In this document: piece by piece, positions 1 to 7,117 of the stretch
Layout of the letters: each line of letters opens with the position of its first letter
How positions within the stretch are numbered: position 1 is the stretch's first letter
Virus record (IMG/VR): IMGVR_UViG_3300009156_000286
Span: 1 to 25,807 of that record
DNA: 25,807 nt
Reading direction: 5' to 3' (one strand)
Source of the DNA: a virus
The notes under the pieces: model-generated
The model's input: the letters and a program-made list of their open reading frames with translations, nothing else
The model's database searches: none
Told to the model about the DNA's origin: nothing
Translations under genes and position numbers: made by a program

Positions 1-1185
1 GCATTCATCACATTTGCGAATCACTTGAATGTCAATAGACTTCAGTACTTGGCTGATCGTGCTCAGGATAATTCACTGAAGGCACATCAGGGTAGTGTTC
101 GTAAGCAGGGTCTATTAGGTGGATTTAATCCAAGTGAATTCCGATTCGGTATCGGGAAGCTCATGCCTGATATTGATATTGGACTTCACGATAGTATTGA
201 CTTCTCTACTGCTACTAAAGGTGAGAGAAAGGCATGGGCTAACTTTGCTGATAGCCTTGATCCATACAATAACAAGGCACTCGGTAAAGAACTAGCTGAT
301 GCTGTGAATACAATGACTGGACACGCGCCGCTCAAGACTCACGTTCTACCCTTTAGAGGAGCAGAATTGAATCTTGAGAATCATGCGCGTCTATTGGGTC
401 GATTGTTCTTCGCACCTGGACTGATGGCAAGTAGAGTCAGGATGATGAATCCATCTACTTACATTATGGCTAGTCCCACGGCACGTAAGCAATATGTGGG
501 AGGACTATTTGGTGCGGCGGCTGGTTATACTGCATCTGCTTTACTGCTCAAGAATGGAGCAGAAGCATTAGGCTATGATGCAGATATTAACATGGACCCA
601 ACTAGTGCAGACTTCATGAAGATCCGTGTAGGTAACTATCGTATGGACCCAAGTGGCGGTATTGCACCTTACTTGGTTCTATACTCTCGATTGATTAGTG
701 GATACTACACATCATCGGCTACTGGTAGGACTTCTGAACTTGGTCAGGGATTTCAGGCTACTACAGCAGAGACCTTGAAGGATAGATTCCTCACAAACAA
801 GCAGGAACCTATTGCCAAGTTCGTATCCGATATGATGGCTGCATCAGAACATCAGCCAGTATTCATGAAGGATCGAATGTTGCAGATGATGATACCTATG
901 GTTGCCCAGGATATTTGGGAAGTATCGAAGGAAGATCCAGGGCTAATTCCATTGAGTGTAGGTACCTTCTTCGGACATGGTGGTCAGGTGTATCAGCAGG
1001 GTGTGGCTGGAACTAGATTCACTGACCCGAAGAATGAGAAGGTCTATGCTGGTGGTGGTCTACGTGGATTGATTTATGGTGCTGACTTCCAGAATCAGAA
1101 ATCAGGCCCAGGTCCGCGTCAAATGAGTCCGCGTAAACTAGGTCCACGTAACTTAGGACCAAGAAAGCCTACACCACGTCAGTAG
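1..1185 (+). CDS. C-terminal part of a large virion-type protein (5' end outside window)
   Basis: The frame is open from the first base with no convincing ribosome-binding site before the first possible start (a TTG at 25), so this is probably the 3' part of a longer gene. The visible 395 residues contain a Gly/Ala-rich hydrophobic stretch (FGAAAGYTASALLLKNGAEA) and tracts typical of phage virion or ejected proteins rather than enzymes. The last 25 codons are five tandem 15-bp units encoding basic pentapeptides of the type G/S/T-P-R-K/Q/N-L/M. I do not recognise a named family. An internal virion or large polyvalent protein is an inference from position, as the last gene of the virion-strand operon, and from composition. 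It converges on the minus-strand operon and its 3' end overlaps the next gene's 3' end by 17 bp. Confidence 0.6.
   Translation, partial: AFITFANHLNVNRLQYLADRAQDNSLKAHQGSVRKQGLLGGFNPSEFRFGIGKLMPDIDIGLHDSIDFSTATKGERKAWANFADSLDPYNNKALGKELADAVNTMTGHAPLKTHVLPFRGAELNLENHARLLGRLFFAPGLMASRVRMMNPSTYIMASPTARKQYVGGLFGAAAGYTASALLLKNGAEALGYDADINMDPTSADFMKIRVGNYRMDPSGGIAPYLVLYSRLISGYYTSSATGRTSELGQGFQATTAETLKDRFLTNKQEPIAKFVSDMMAASEHQPVFMKDRMLQMMIPMVAQDIWEVSKEDPGLIPLSVGTFFGHGGQVYQQGVAGTRFTDPKNEKVYAGGGLRGLIYGADFQNQKSGPGPRQMSPRKLGPRNLGPRKPTPRQ
1111..1185 (+). repeat. Five tandem 15-bp coding repeats ending at the stop codon
   Basis: Five consecutive 15-bp units start at 1111, 1126, 1141, 1156 and 1171. They encode GPRQM, SPRKL, GPRNL, GPRKP and TPRQ-stop. 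The core of each unit is CC(G/A)-CGT or CCA-AGA for Pro-Arg. The stop codon is the last codon of the fifth unit. The units differ at several bases, so the array is old or under selection rather than a fresh slippage event. Confidence 0.9.
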
Positions 1186-1399
1186 GTTTAGGTGTATGTC
1201 TGTGGTGCTGAATCTTGCAATAGACACAGTAGTCACATGTTGCTACGATCATGGCACCACAGACATGACACTTCCACGGAGTTAGACTGAAGAACCAATT
1301 GACCCACGCGCAATGTTTACTCTGGTCTCCACTTACATGCTCATAAGTGGGAGTATCAGTGTAAAAGAAGTCATTGTGCGTGGGTCTTGGTATTAGCAT
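1169..1399 (-). CDS. Small zinc-ribbon protein
   Basis: A 76-residue protein with CHVCGAM near residue 44 and CDYCVYC near residue 55, followed by a His-rich tail (QHHRHT). This is a plausible zinc knuckle. Its ATG overlaps the stop of the upstream DUF3987-like gene (TAATG), so it is probably translationally coupled and is the last gene of the minus-strand operon. Its 3' end overlaps the 3' end of the plus-strand virion gene by 17 bp. There is no assignable function. Small Cys-rich proteins recur along this operon. Confidence 0.6.
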   Translation of the reverse strand: MLIPRPTHNDFFYTDTPTYEHVSGDQSKHCAWVNWFFSLTPWKCHVCGAMIVATCDYCVYCKIQHHRHTPKPTDVV

Positions 1400-2682
1400 T
1401 ATCTTCCCTTCCCCGAGAAGAACTTCTTGTATTCCTTCACAACCAAATCAGGCATCTCGTAGACTATCTGATTCCCGATACTCTGCGTCTTGATCATTCC
1501 TGCCTGATCGAATGACAGCATAATCTCATCGAGTTCATTGGCTTCCTTGTAATGGAATGCCATTCGCTTGAGTAGCATCATTCGACTTATCTGATGTGAG
1601 TCTCTCTGATAGAGTTCCTGAATGATCAGGTTCTTGAGACTCTTGGCTTCAGATAGACCCTTCTTACCGTGGGTCATTTCCCTTACATTACCTACCAGCT
1701 TTTCACAATAGTCAATCGCTAGTTGCATTGAATCCTCGTCTATGTACAACTCTGGACTTCTTGCTAGGCTTAACAACATCGCCACCTTCAATACAGAATC
1801 CCCAAATCTGTTGAGTGTACCTGTATCATCCCGAAGTTCTTGAGTCAGGATATTCTCGGTAAACTCTTGATACCACTTCTGATACAGTAATCCCGCTGGA
1901 GAGAAGTAATTAACCTCTCCTGTCACATGTTCTACGAAGGGGATATTACATGCATCAGTTACTTCTGATGTAGCCAGTGGTTGGAATGGACCCTCCAACT
2001 TAGCTACCTCTTTCATATACTCGACTAACGCTGGATAGTTTGGGGGATTACGTAGAGGGACTAGTAGACTGTTGGCTCGGTTTCGTTTGTTTTCTGATAT
2101 GATGAATGTGCGTGCAAAGTACCCACCGTGGATGTCCTTCTTACCGAAGAAATCCGATGAGTGCGCTTCATTAGTTGCAGTCAACATACTGATAGTTGGG
2201 TCCTTCAAGTTGAATTGCTCCATCTTGAGTAGTGATCTCCACTCTCCAATATTGTACTGACGGTCATACAAATCTGTAAGGATGTCCGTCGCTACCTTGT
2301 CTTCTACGATTGATGAGGTAAGTTCAGACGAACAGATAAACGCACATGACTTACCATTACCTACTACCTTTCCCCCCGGTCCTGTCTGTGCTGTGCCTAG
2401 TTCCTTCAAGATTCCTTGGATTGATGAACGGCCAGATATTATTCGGGTTCCTCCAACCCCCTTCACTAATTGTTTCGCCATGCTGATAGGCGGACCCTTC
2501 TTCAGTCCACTCTCTGCATGAAACATCACATAGATGTTCGGATAGAGATTGTAGATCTGACGGTGCAGCCATACGTTATCCTTTACTACAGCTGACAATG
2601 CAGCAAGGCCGCCCCACAGCCAGAAGTTTGTGGGAGATTCTAATTCGCCGTGCTGACTTAGTAGAGTATCGAGCCATGTCAC
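1399..2682 (-). CDS. DUF3987-like replication ATPase
   Basis: A 427-residue protein starting at GTG 2682, with GAGG upstream and only 9 bp after the polymerase stop. The N-terminal layout (WLWGGLAALSAVV, then LYPNIYVMFHAESGLKKGPP) matches the DUF3987 family of phage and plasmid replication ATPases, often annotated as helicase or primase-helicase partner. Residues 57-64, where a P-loop is expected, read ESGLKKGP instead of GxxxxGK[ST]. A long central region contains FICSSELTS (possible Walker B area) and ISMLTATNE (sensor-like). The C-terminus resembles a winged-helix segment. The family role, DNA unwinding or helicase function at the fork, is inferred from similarity and from its position directly after the polymerase. 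The degenerate P-loop makes active ATP hydrolysis uncertain. Confidence 0.65.
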   Translation of the reverse strand: MTWLDTLLSQHGELESPTNFWLWGGLAALSAVVKDNVWLHRQIYNLYPNIYVMFHAESGLKKGPPISMAKQLVKGVGGTRIISGRSSIQGILKELGTAQTGPGGKVVGNGKSCAFICSSELTSSIVEDKVATDILTDLYDRQYNIGEWRSLLKMEQFNLKDPTISMLTATNEAHSSDFFGKKDIHGGYFARTFIISENKRNRANSLLVPLRNPPNYPALVEYMKEVAKLEGPFQPLATSEVTDACNIPFVEHVTGEVNYFSPAGLLYQKWYQEFTENILTQELRDDTGTLNRFGDSVLKVAMLLSLARSPELYIDEDSMQLAIDYCEKLVGNVREMTHGKKGLSEAKSLKNLIIQELYQRDSHQISRMMLLKRMAFHYKEANELDEIMLSFDQAGMIKTQSIGNQIVYEMPDLVVKEYKKFFSGKGR

Positions 2683-2691
2683 CTTGTTCCT

Positions 2692-5316
2692 CTAAAATGG
2701 AATGTCTTTGTCTACTACTCGCTTTGATTCTAGCTTAGCATAGTAATCTTCCCTAGCCTCCTCATCATTTACTGTGAATTGTTCCGTGATGGAAAGTGGT
2801 CGAATCCGAACAGGCTCAGGAAGAACCACCTCAACCGTTTTCTTAAACTTGTGTAAGTCACAGTAGTTCTCTCCTATCTCTACATCAGATGGAATCCTTA
2901 GTAACCTTCTTTTCAGGGAACAGGCAGCGAAACTGATGGGTCGTTCCATTTCCCTTTGGGCGATGGGGATGAAATCATCGAGGTATTCTCGTCTGATGGC
3001 GAACAAGAGAGCGTCATGCGCCTCAAGAATAATTCGCGCGTATGGTCGTTCTCGCTTAATCCGTATCCCAGCTGCTTTGGTATTGTCAGTGACTGCTCGC
3101 TGGGGCATGTAAGAAAATGCCTCTCGGAATAAGTCGTCTCCCCATCGTTCGTAGAATATTCGAACACCACCTCTATCAGCATCAATCCCCCAAGGTAATG
3201 GAGCTACTAGTTGACGAGTTTCTTTTAGAGCTTCAACTACTTCTGCATGGAACACGCGCTGAATCTTCGGTTGCTTGGCGTGGAATATCTTTAATGCTCT
3301 CTCGGCTTGTCCTTCGTCGATCGTAATCGGGATCTTATACTTTCGTGCTTGAGTGTTGAGTTCAGTACTCGCGCGTCGCTTTCCGGCTCCAAGATGTCCT
3401 GCATGACGGAGAGTCTTCCCAGCAAATCTAATTGGGCTTTCATATCCGAGCACTTTTTTAGAGTAATCAGATTCAGTACCACCGAAAAACCAAGTAGCAG
3501 TAAGAGCATGATAATCATGTTCGTCAATGTCCCTCAATGCTTGGTCATCTGTGGCTAAATTGAATACTACTCTAGCTTCTGCCTGTGAGCTGTCTATATT
3601 GACGAACACTTCCCCTTCACCGGGAATATACATACCTCTGACGTCCGAACCAATATCACCATGCTTGGTGAATACTTGGAACGCAGCGCCCATAGGTTTC
3701 ATGTCTGCTTTTTTGCCCTTACCTACTGTGTCAACTAGAGGGCGTGTGGGGGGATCTTGTAATCCTGTCGAGGTACGACCTGTTTCCAAACACATGAATG
3801 TAGTAGTCTTCATGCGCCCGTCGAAATCAGGTATTGCCATCAGATAGGTTGAGATAGTCTTCTTGACTTTGCGTCTCTCTAGACACTTCTCAATCCATGA
3901 ACGCATTCCAGGGTCCTTCACTCCATGCTTGAGATTAAGCAGGGCTGTGAGTTCTTCCTCACCCGTACCTTGACGACGAGGTAACTTCCAAACATCGAAA
4001 AGCAGAGAGTATACCTGTGTCGGGGAGTTGGGATTAATGTCCTCACCTGCCAACTGATACATCTCAAAACCAAGTCGTTCATCCCATTCCACGTACTTTG
4101 CAATGAGTTCAGCTCGCTTAACTTCGTCGACATAGAATCCATTAGTTTCTATCTCCGCATAGAAGTCAGGCAAGGTCATGATGAAGTTGCGATAGAACTT
4201 ATCTACCCCCAACTCCACCAAATCTGGTTCCATTGCTTCATCTATTTCAAGAGTAACACAAGCATCTCTGGCGCAGCCGATAAGAAGATCGCGGTACGAC
4301 CCCTCATACATACCGTCGTCTTTGTAGAATGGTTCCCTTGTATAGATAGATGTAAGGAATGCGAGTCCTTTCGGCAGTTCAGGATTGATGGCGAATGCTT
4401 TGAGCATAGTATCCGAGTGTATCCGTCGTATGGTGAATCCAAGACGCCGAATTTTGTCGCGATCATAATTGAAGTTTTGTCCGACAATATCTTTCTCCCA
4501 TAGAACCTTAGATACCATGAGCCACATAGTAGCTAGGTCAGCAGTTGGAATGGTTGATATTCCGTCACTATTCCACAGAGGAACAGTCATTCCATGTGAT
4601 TTAGTGAACGCGAGTCCGATACATATGGGTAAGCAATGACCACCTGCTTCGATATCGACTGACAGTTTAGGGTGATTCTTGTATCTTTCGAGGAAGGAGT
4701 ACAATTCTCCTGAGTTTTGGGCGACCTGAAGGACTCTGTTTGGAAGGTCCAATAAAGGACTGGCTGATTCTTCATATGATCTCTTTGCATCAAAGATCAT
4801 TACCTGACGATTCCAATAGCCCTTGATTTCGCCACCGCCAGAGTGATGTAGCAGATGCGCGGGATGATAGGTAGGTACAAACTTGTGGCCCATCCCCCGC
4901 ATGATAGAGCCGCGGAATTTACTGATTGGATTTCGCCCACTGAGCGCCCATAATGCAGTCCCACCGAGAGCAAGAATACAGTTTGGTCTGACATCATTAA
5001 TCTCCGTCTGTAGTTCGGCTAGTTGTTGGTCCATATCAATGCCATGATTCTTGGCTCTAATATGGAATGGTACTTTCTTCCCCTTCTTTCCTGATAGGTC
5101 TGGGGGAACCTCATATTTACACACATTAGTGACCCAAGCTCCACTCCTAGATAAGCCCGCATCCTTCAATATTCGGTCCAGTTCTCTACCTGACGGACCA
5201 ACAAACGGTCTACCTGCTGCCGTCTCCTCATATGATGGGGCTTCACCAAGTATCATCCACTTGGCTCCAACTGGACCCATTCCTGGTACATACTTCTTTT
5301 CTCTATCTGCCATCAC
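2692..5316 (-). CDS. Uracil-DNA glycosylase / family A DNA polymerase fusion
   Basis: An 874-residue replicative polymerase of the SPO1-like type. Residues 1-185 are a uracil-DNA glycosylase-like domain with GEAP at 24-27, PFVGPSG near 37-43, TNVCKYEVPP at 63-72 and the YHPAHLL motif at 150-156. The Fe-S cysteines of family 4 enzymes are not evident. A 3'-5' exonuclease follows: D221/E223 (Exo I), N281-D285 (Exo II) and D351 (Exo III; the usual Tyr four residues earlier is Gly347). The polymerase has motif A (D575), motif B (R630 and K634, then H638 and L642 where Phe/Tyr and Tyr are usual) and motif C (HDA at 767-769, not HDE). The extreme C-terminus is DKDIPF, like the bacterial SSB tip. 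The start is GTG 5316 or the adjacent ATG 5313, overlapping the previous gene by 14 or 11 bp. It acts at the phage replication fork. Confidence 0.93.
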   Translation of the reverse strand: MMADREKKYVPGMGPVGAKWMILGEAPSYEETAAGRPFVGPSGRELDRILKDAGLSRSGAWVTNVCKYEVPPDLSGKKGKKVPFHIRAKNHGIDMDQQLAELQTEINDVRPNCILALGGTALWALSGRNPISKFRGSIMRGMGHKFVPTYHPAHLLHHSGGGEIKGYWNRQVMIFDAKRSYEESASPLLDLPNRVLQVAQNSGELYSFLERYKNHPKLSVDIEAGGHCLPICIGLAFTKSHGMTVPLWNSDGISTIPTADLATMWLMVSKVLWEKDIVGQNFNYDRDKIRRLGFTIRRIHSDTMLKAFAINPELPKGLAFLTSIYTREPFYKDDGMYEGSYRDLLIGCARDACVTLEIDEAMEPDLVELGVDKFYRNFIMTLPDFYAEIETNGFYVDEVKRAELIAKYVEWDERLGFEMYQLAGEDINPNSPTQVYSLLFDVWKLPRRQGTGEEELTALLNLKHGVKDPGMRSWIEKCLERRKVKKTISTYLMAIPDFDGRMKTTTFMCLETGRTSTGLQDPPTRPLVDTVGKGKKADMKPMGAAFQVFTKHGDIGSDVRGMYIPGEGEVFVNIDSSQAEARVVFNLATDDQALRDIDEHDYHALTATWFFGGTESDYSKKVLGYESPIRFAGKTLRHAGHLGAGKRRASTELNTQARKYKIPITIDEGQAERALKIFHAKQPKIQRVFHAEVVEALKETRQLVAPLPWGIDADRGGVRIFYERWGDDLFREAFSYMPQRAVTDNTKAAGIRIKRERPYARIILEAHDALLFAIRREYLDDFIPIAQREMERPISFAACSLKRRLLRIPSDVEIGENYCDLHKFKKTVEVVLPEPVRIRPLSITEQFTVNDEEAREDYYAKLESKRVVDKDIPF

Positions 5317-5497
5317 GAGGTCCGTTCTCTTTTGCTGATTTACTCCTTGCTATTAGTCTTCTACGCATGTCCTGAACAGTTCTAATCCACTCACCTTCTT
5401 CCACATGTCTTGCCTTCAGTTGTTCAAGGTAGACATCTAACTCCTTGACACTCCACTCTTTAATCAGATTGGTCGCCACGTCTTTGTGGAAGCTCAT
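5303..5497 (-). CDS. Small hypothetical protein, charged and helical
   Basis: A 64-residue protein with strongly alternating charged and hydrophobic residues (KELDVYLEQLKARHVEEG), suggesting a helical or coiled-coil fold. A strong AGGAG lies 5-6 bases before the ATG, and part of it is the stop codon of the upstream 55-residue gene. Its 3' end overlaps the start of the polymerase gene by 14 bp, so the two are probably coupled. No family is recognised. Its position suggests a polymerase accessory role, but nothing in the sequence proves it. Confidence 0.65.
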   Translation of the reverse strand: MSFHKDVATNLIKEWSVKELDVYLEQLKARHVEEGEWIRTVQDMRRRLIARSKSAKENGPRDGR

Positions 5498-5505
5498 TTC
5501 TTCTC

Positions 5506-5673
5506 CTAATAGTGGGTATAATCGTACTCACCCATATCTCTGAGTTGACCTTTCATACGTTCAAACCGATCAAGCTCACGTTCAACATTATGCTTACATT
5601 CACTGACGTAGGTATCAGGATTCTTGATCTTTTCCAGTACTTTGAGTAGGAGTTGAAATTCTTTCTTGGTCAT
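5506..5673 (-). CDS. 55-residue hypothetical protein
   Basis: The ATG at 5673 is preceded by GAGGTG at good spacing, and the frame stays open for 55 codons to a TAG whose bases contribute to the Shine-Dalgarno of the next gene. The protein begins MTKKEFQLLLKVLEKI and is rich in Lys, Glu and Leu, predicted helical. It ends in an acidic, Tyr-rich tail (GEYDYTHY). Its first 59 bases overlap the end of the zinc-ribbon gene in another frame. Support comes from the ribosome-binding sites at both ends. Function unknown. Confidence 0.6.
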   Translation of the reverse strand: MTKKEFQLLLKVLEKIKNPDTYVSECKHNVERELDRFERMKGQLRDMGEYDYTHY

Positions 5674-5782
5674 GGGGCACCTCAAAGACTTTAGAACAGA
5701 CTAGACAGAAGTACTTGTTATTCGACATCAACTCCAACATTGACTGATCCTGATTCCGGCAGTTCGGGCATATCGGTTCCAT
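5615..5782 (-). CDS. Small zinc-ribbon protein overlapping its neighbours
   Basis: A 55-residue protein with CPNC at residues 5-8 and CLVC at 26-29, the spacing of a classical zinc ribbon. I chose ATG 5782 because GGAG lies 7 bases upstream. The TTG at 5806 has no comparable site and would lengthen the overlap. The first 65 bases overlap the end of the cold-shock-like gene and the last 59 overlap the 55-residue gene, each in a different frame. Its role is unknown. Nucleic-acid or protein binding is the usual job of such ribbons. Confidence 0.55.
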   Translation of the reverse strand: MEPICPNCRNQDQSMLELMSNNKYFCLVCSKVFEVPHDQERISTPTQSTGKDQES

Positions 5783-6032
5783 CTGGTACTCCAGTTGGCT
5801 TATCAATCACACGCACATGCAATGCACGATAACCCTTCGAGGGAACTTGAAGTGGAGTGAATTCCACGTACATACCCGTATGGAGTTCGGTGAATGTGAG
5901 AGTGTCCTGACGCAAAGCAGTCCAGTGAAAGAATATCCTAGTGAACTGGATATCCCTGGATGAAATGAATCCCCATCCAGCCTTACTTACCCTAATGATT
6001 CGGCCTACCGCCTTCTGTTCAGTGTTTTCCAT
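5718..6032 (-). CDS. Cold-shock-domain-like nucleic-acid-binding protein
   Basis: A 104-residue protein. Residues 8-75 follow the cold-shock domain pattern: GRIIRVSKAGWGFIS contains an RNP1-like K-x-G-W/F-G-F-I stretch, and RIFFHWTAL matches the RNP2-like V-F-V-H-x-S/T-A segment. A five-strand OB fold that binds single-stranded RNA or DNA is the family expectation. The C-terminal 30 residues are Pro/Gly/Glu-rich and coincide with the region overlapped by the next gene, so they may be shaped by overprinting. The ATG at 6032 is preceded by AGGA. It sits between the acidic protein and the polymerase block, and a role as RNA chaperone or ssDNA binder is inferred. Confidence 0.7.
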   Translation of the reverse strand: MENTEQKAVGRIIRVSKAGWGFISSRDIQFTRIFFHWTALRQDTLTFTELHTGMYVEFTPLQVPSKGYRALHVRVIDKPTGVPDGTDMPELPESGSVNVGVDVE

Positions 6033-6059
6033 CTCTTTTCCTATTCGTACATTAAAAGC

Positions 6060-6112
6060 GGGGATACGCGCGTGTCATCCACCATTTATGCGGAAGTATT
6101 GCACGTATCCCC
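6060..6112 (-). other. Intercistronic inverted repeat
   Basis: GGGGATACG (6060-6068) and CGTATCCCC (6104-6112) are a perfect 9-bp inverted repeat around a 35-base loop. It lies between the acidic-protein and cold-shock-like genes. On the minus strand the second arm is followed by GCTTTT, which is suggestive of, but not a full, intrinsic terminator. Confidence 0.55.
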
Positions 6113-6134
6113 TATCATCACACAAGAGACTTAG

Positions 6135-6159
6135 CTGACGAAAGGGAGTCGAACGTCAG
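6135..6159 (-). other. Intercistronic hairpin after the acidic-protein gene
   Basis: CTGACG (6135-6140) and CGTCAG (6154-6159) pair perfectly around a 13-base loop. It lies just downstream, on the minus strand, of the stop codon at 6178. There is no U-tract, so RNA processing or stability is more likely than termination. Confidence 0.45.
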
Positions 6160-6177
6160 GATGCTCTCATGTAATGA

Positions 6178-6408
6178 CTATAGTTCTTCGTCGGGGTCAT
6201 CCTCGTCTTCATCTTCCTCATCTTCGTCATCGTCTTCATAATCTTCTTCCTCGTCCACATCCTCATCTTCTTCTTCTTCAAGAATAGGAGTAACAGGAAG
6301 CTCGTCGTCCTTGATGATGTCAGTGTCGCCGGCCAGCGTGTAATTGATCACTTGATTCTCCGTAGATAGATGGGCCTTACTGGGGCCATTTAGTGAGGGT
6401 TCCGTCAT
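6178..6408 (-). CDS. Small protein with a poly-acidic C-terminal tail
   Basis: A 76-residue protein whose first 40 residues are ordinary (MTEPSLNGPSKAHLSTENQV) and whose last 33 or so are almost entirely Asp and Glu with a few Tyr, Val and Pro. Its net charge is extremely negative. Such tails bind basic proteins, mimic DNA, or occur in ssDNA-binding and replication proteins. Which applies here is unknown. The ATG at 6408 has only a weak upstream GGTAAG. It lies between the DUF669-like/73-residue pair and the cold-shock-like gene, with hairpins in both flanking gaps. Confidence 0.6.
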   Translation of the reverse strand: MTEPSLNGPSKAHLSTENQVINYTLAGDTDIIKDDELPVTPILEEEEDEDVDEEEDYEDDDEDEEDEDEDDPDEEL

Positions 6409-6449
6409 TTTACGTGCTTACCGCAACCCACAAGCATTCGCACAACCTA

Positions 6450-6472
6450 TATCATCTATGGGAGAGATGATA
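6450..6472 (-). other. Intercistronic hairpin
   Basis: TATCATC (6450-6456) and GATGATA (6466-6472) form a 7-bp stem with a 9-base loop, in the gap between the stop at 6487 and the next start at 6408. No U-run follows. Confidence 0.5.
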
Positions 6473-6486
6473 CAGGAGTAATTCAA

Positions 6487-6708
6487 CTACTGACCTACAT
6501 ACCCACGTTGAAGGTTGATGAACTGCTCGATAGCTGGATTGTCTTCAATCAGCTTGAGCATTGCATCAAGACGCTTCACCTCCTGCGCGTGCATATCCTT
6601 CTCACGTTGAATCTGCACGCGGATGGGCTGTGGACCCTTCTCCACATTCACCATTCCACGAGGATCATCGTAGGTGTTAGCACCGAGTGAACCTCCTAGG
6701 AAGTCCAT
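6487..6708 (-). CDS. 73-residue hypothetical protein
   Basis: A small soluble protein with a Gly-rich N-terminus (MDFLGGSLGANTYDDPRG) and a helical C-terminal half (EVKRLDAMLKLIEDNPAIEQ). It starts two bases after the stop of the DUF669-like gene with no good Shine-Dalgarno, so translational coupling is likely. The family is not recognised. Its tight association with the DUF669-like gene is the only functional hint. Confidence 0.6.
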   Translation of the reverse strand: MDFLGGSLGANTYDDPRGMVNVEKGPQPIRVQIQREKDMHAQEVKRLDAMLKLIEDNPAIEQFINLQRGYVGQ

Positions 6709-6710
6709 GA

Positions 6711-7106
6711 CTATTCAGCCGAACGCAGGGGACGGTACTTGTGAGGAACACGATTCACCATGCGTCCCTGCCATTCACCGTTCTCCACGAACACTTCAAC
6801 CTGCTTACCAGCCGCATTCGCAAGGTCAAAGCGAGCACCAGCCTTGACATCCACACCGAATGCCTGAAGGAAACCCACCGCAAAGCCAATAGCCTTGCTG
6901 TTGAAGTTCCAGTCGAGCGGAACATTAGCGAAGTCCGTGGAACCGTTGTCCGCGTTGGCAACGATAGTACCTTCCACTGGATAGTTGGTGCTACCACCAT
7001 CCTTGGAAGGTGCCTCGCCCACCGCATTGATCTGAACCACATACCACGCCGGCTCCACGACCTTACCGCGGAGAAGATCACGCTCGCCGAATTGAATGAT
7101 AGGCAT
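6711..7106 (-). CDS. DUF669-like candidate single-stranded-DNA-binding protein
   Basis: A 131-residue protein reading MPIIQFGERDLLRGKVVEP, then a conserved-looking core EAPSKDGGSTNYPVEGTI, then WNFNSKAIGFAVGFLQAFGV. This pattern is familiar from DUF669-like phage proteins encoded next to a RecA-like ATPase, generally taken to be ssDNA-binding or recombination partners. Function is inferred from family and from the immediate upstream neighbour, the Sak4-like ATPase, 11 bp away. There is no acidic C-terminal tail, unlike typical SSB. It likely coats ssDNA during phage replication or recombination. Confidence 0.6.
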   Translation of the reverse strand: MPIIQFGERDLLRGKVVEPAWYVVQINAVGEAPSKDGGSTNYPVEGTIVANADNGSTDFANVPLDWNFNSKAIGFAVGFLQAFGVDVKAGARFDLANAAGKQVEVFVENGEWQGRMVNRVPHKYRPLRSAE

Positions 7107-7117
7107 TGTTCTGTCCT

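Noticed and set aside
1165-1200. Bidirectional terminator between converging operons (TACACC/GGTGTA)
   Set aside because: The stem is only 6 bp with a 15-base loop and no U-tract, and it lies largely within coding sequence.
2072-5338. Many open frames antisense to, or in other frames of, the polymerase and DUF3987-like genes
   Set aside because: They lie inside clearly conserved coding sequence and lack family motifs and start signals.
6130-6200. tRNA-like stretch on the minus strand (GTTCGACTCCC resembling a T-loop, and GACGAA/TTCGTC pairing)
   Set aside because: The T-stem does not pair, there is no anticodon arm, and the whole is too short. Part of it lies in the acidic-protein coding sequence. 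A simple hairpin explains it better.
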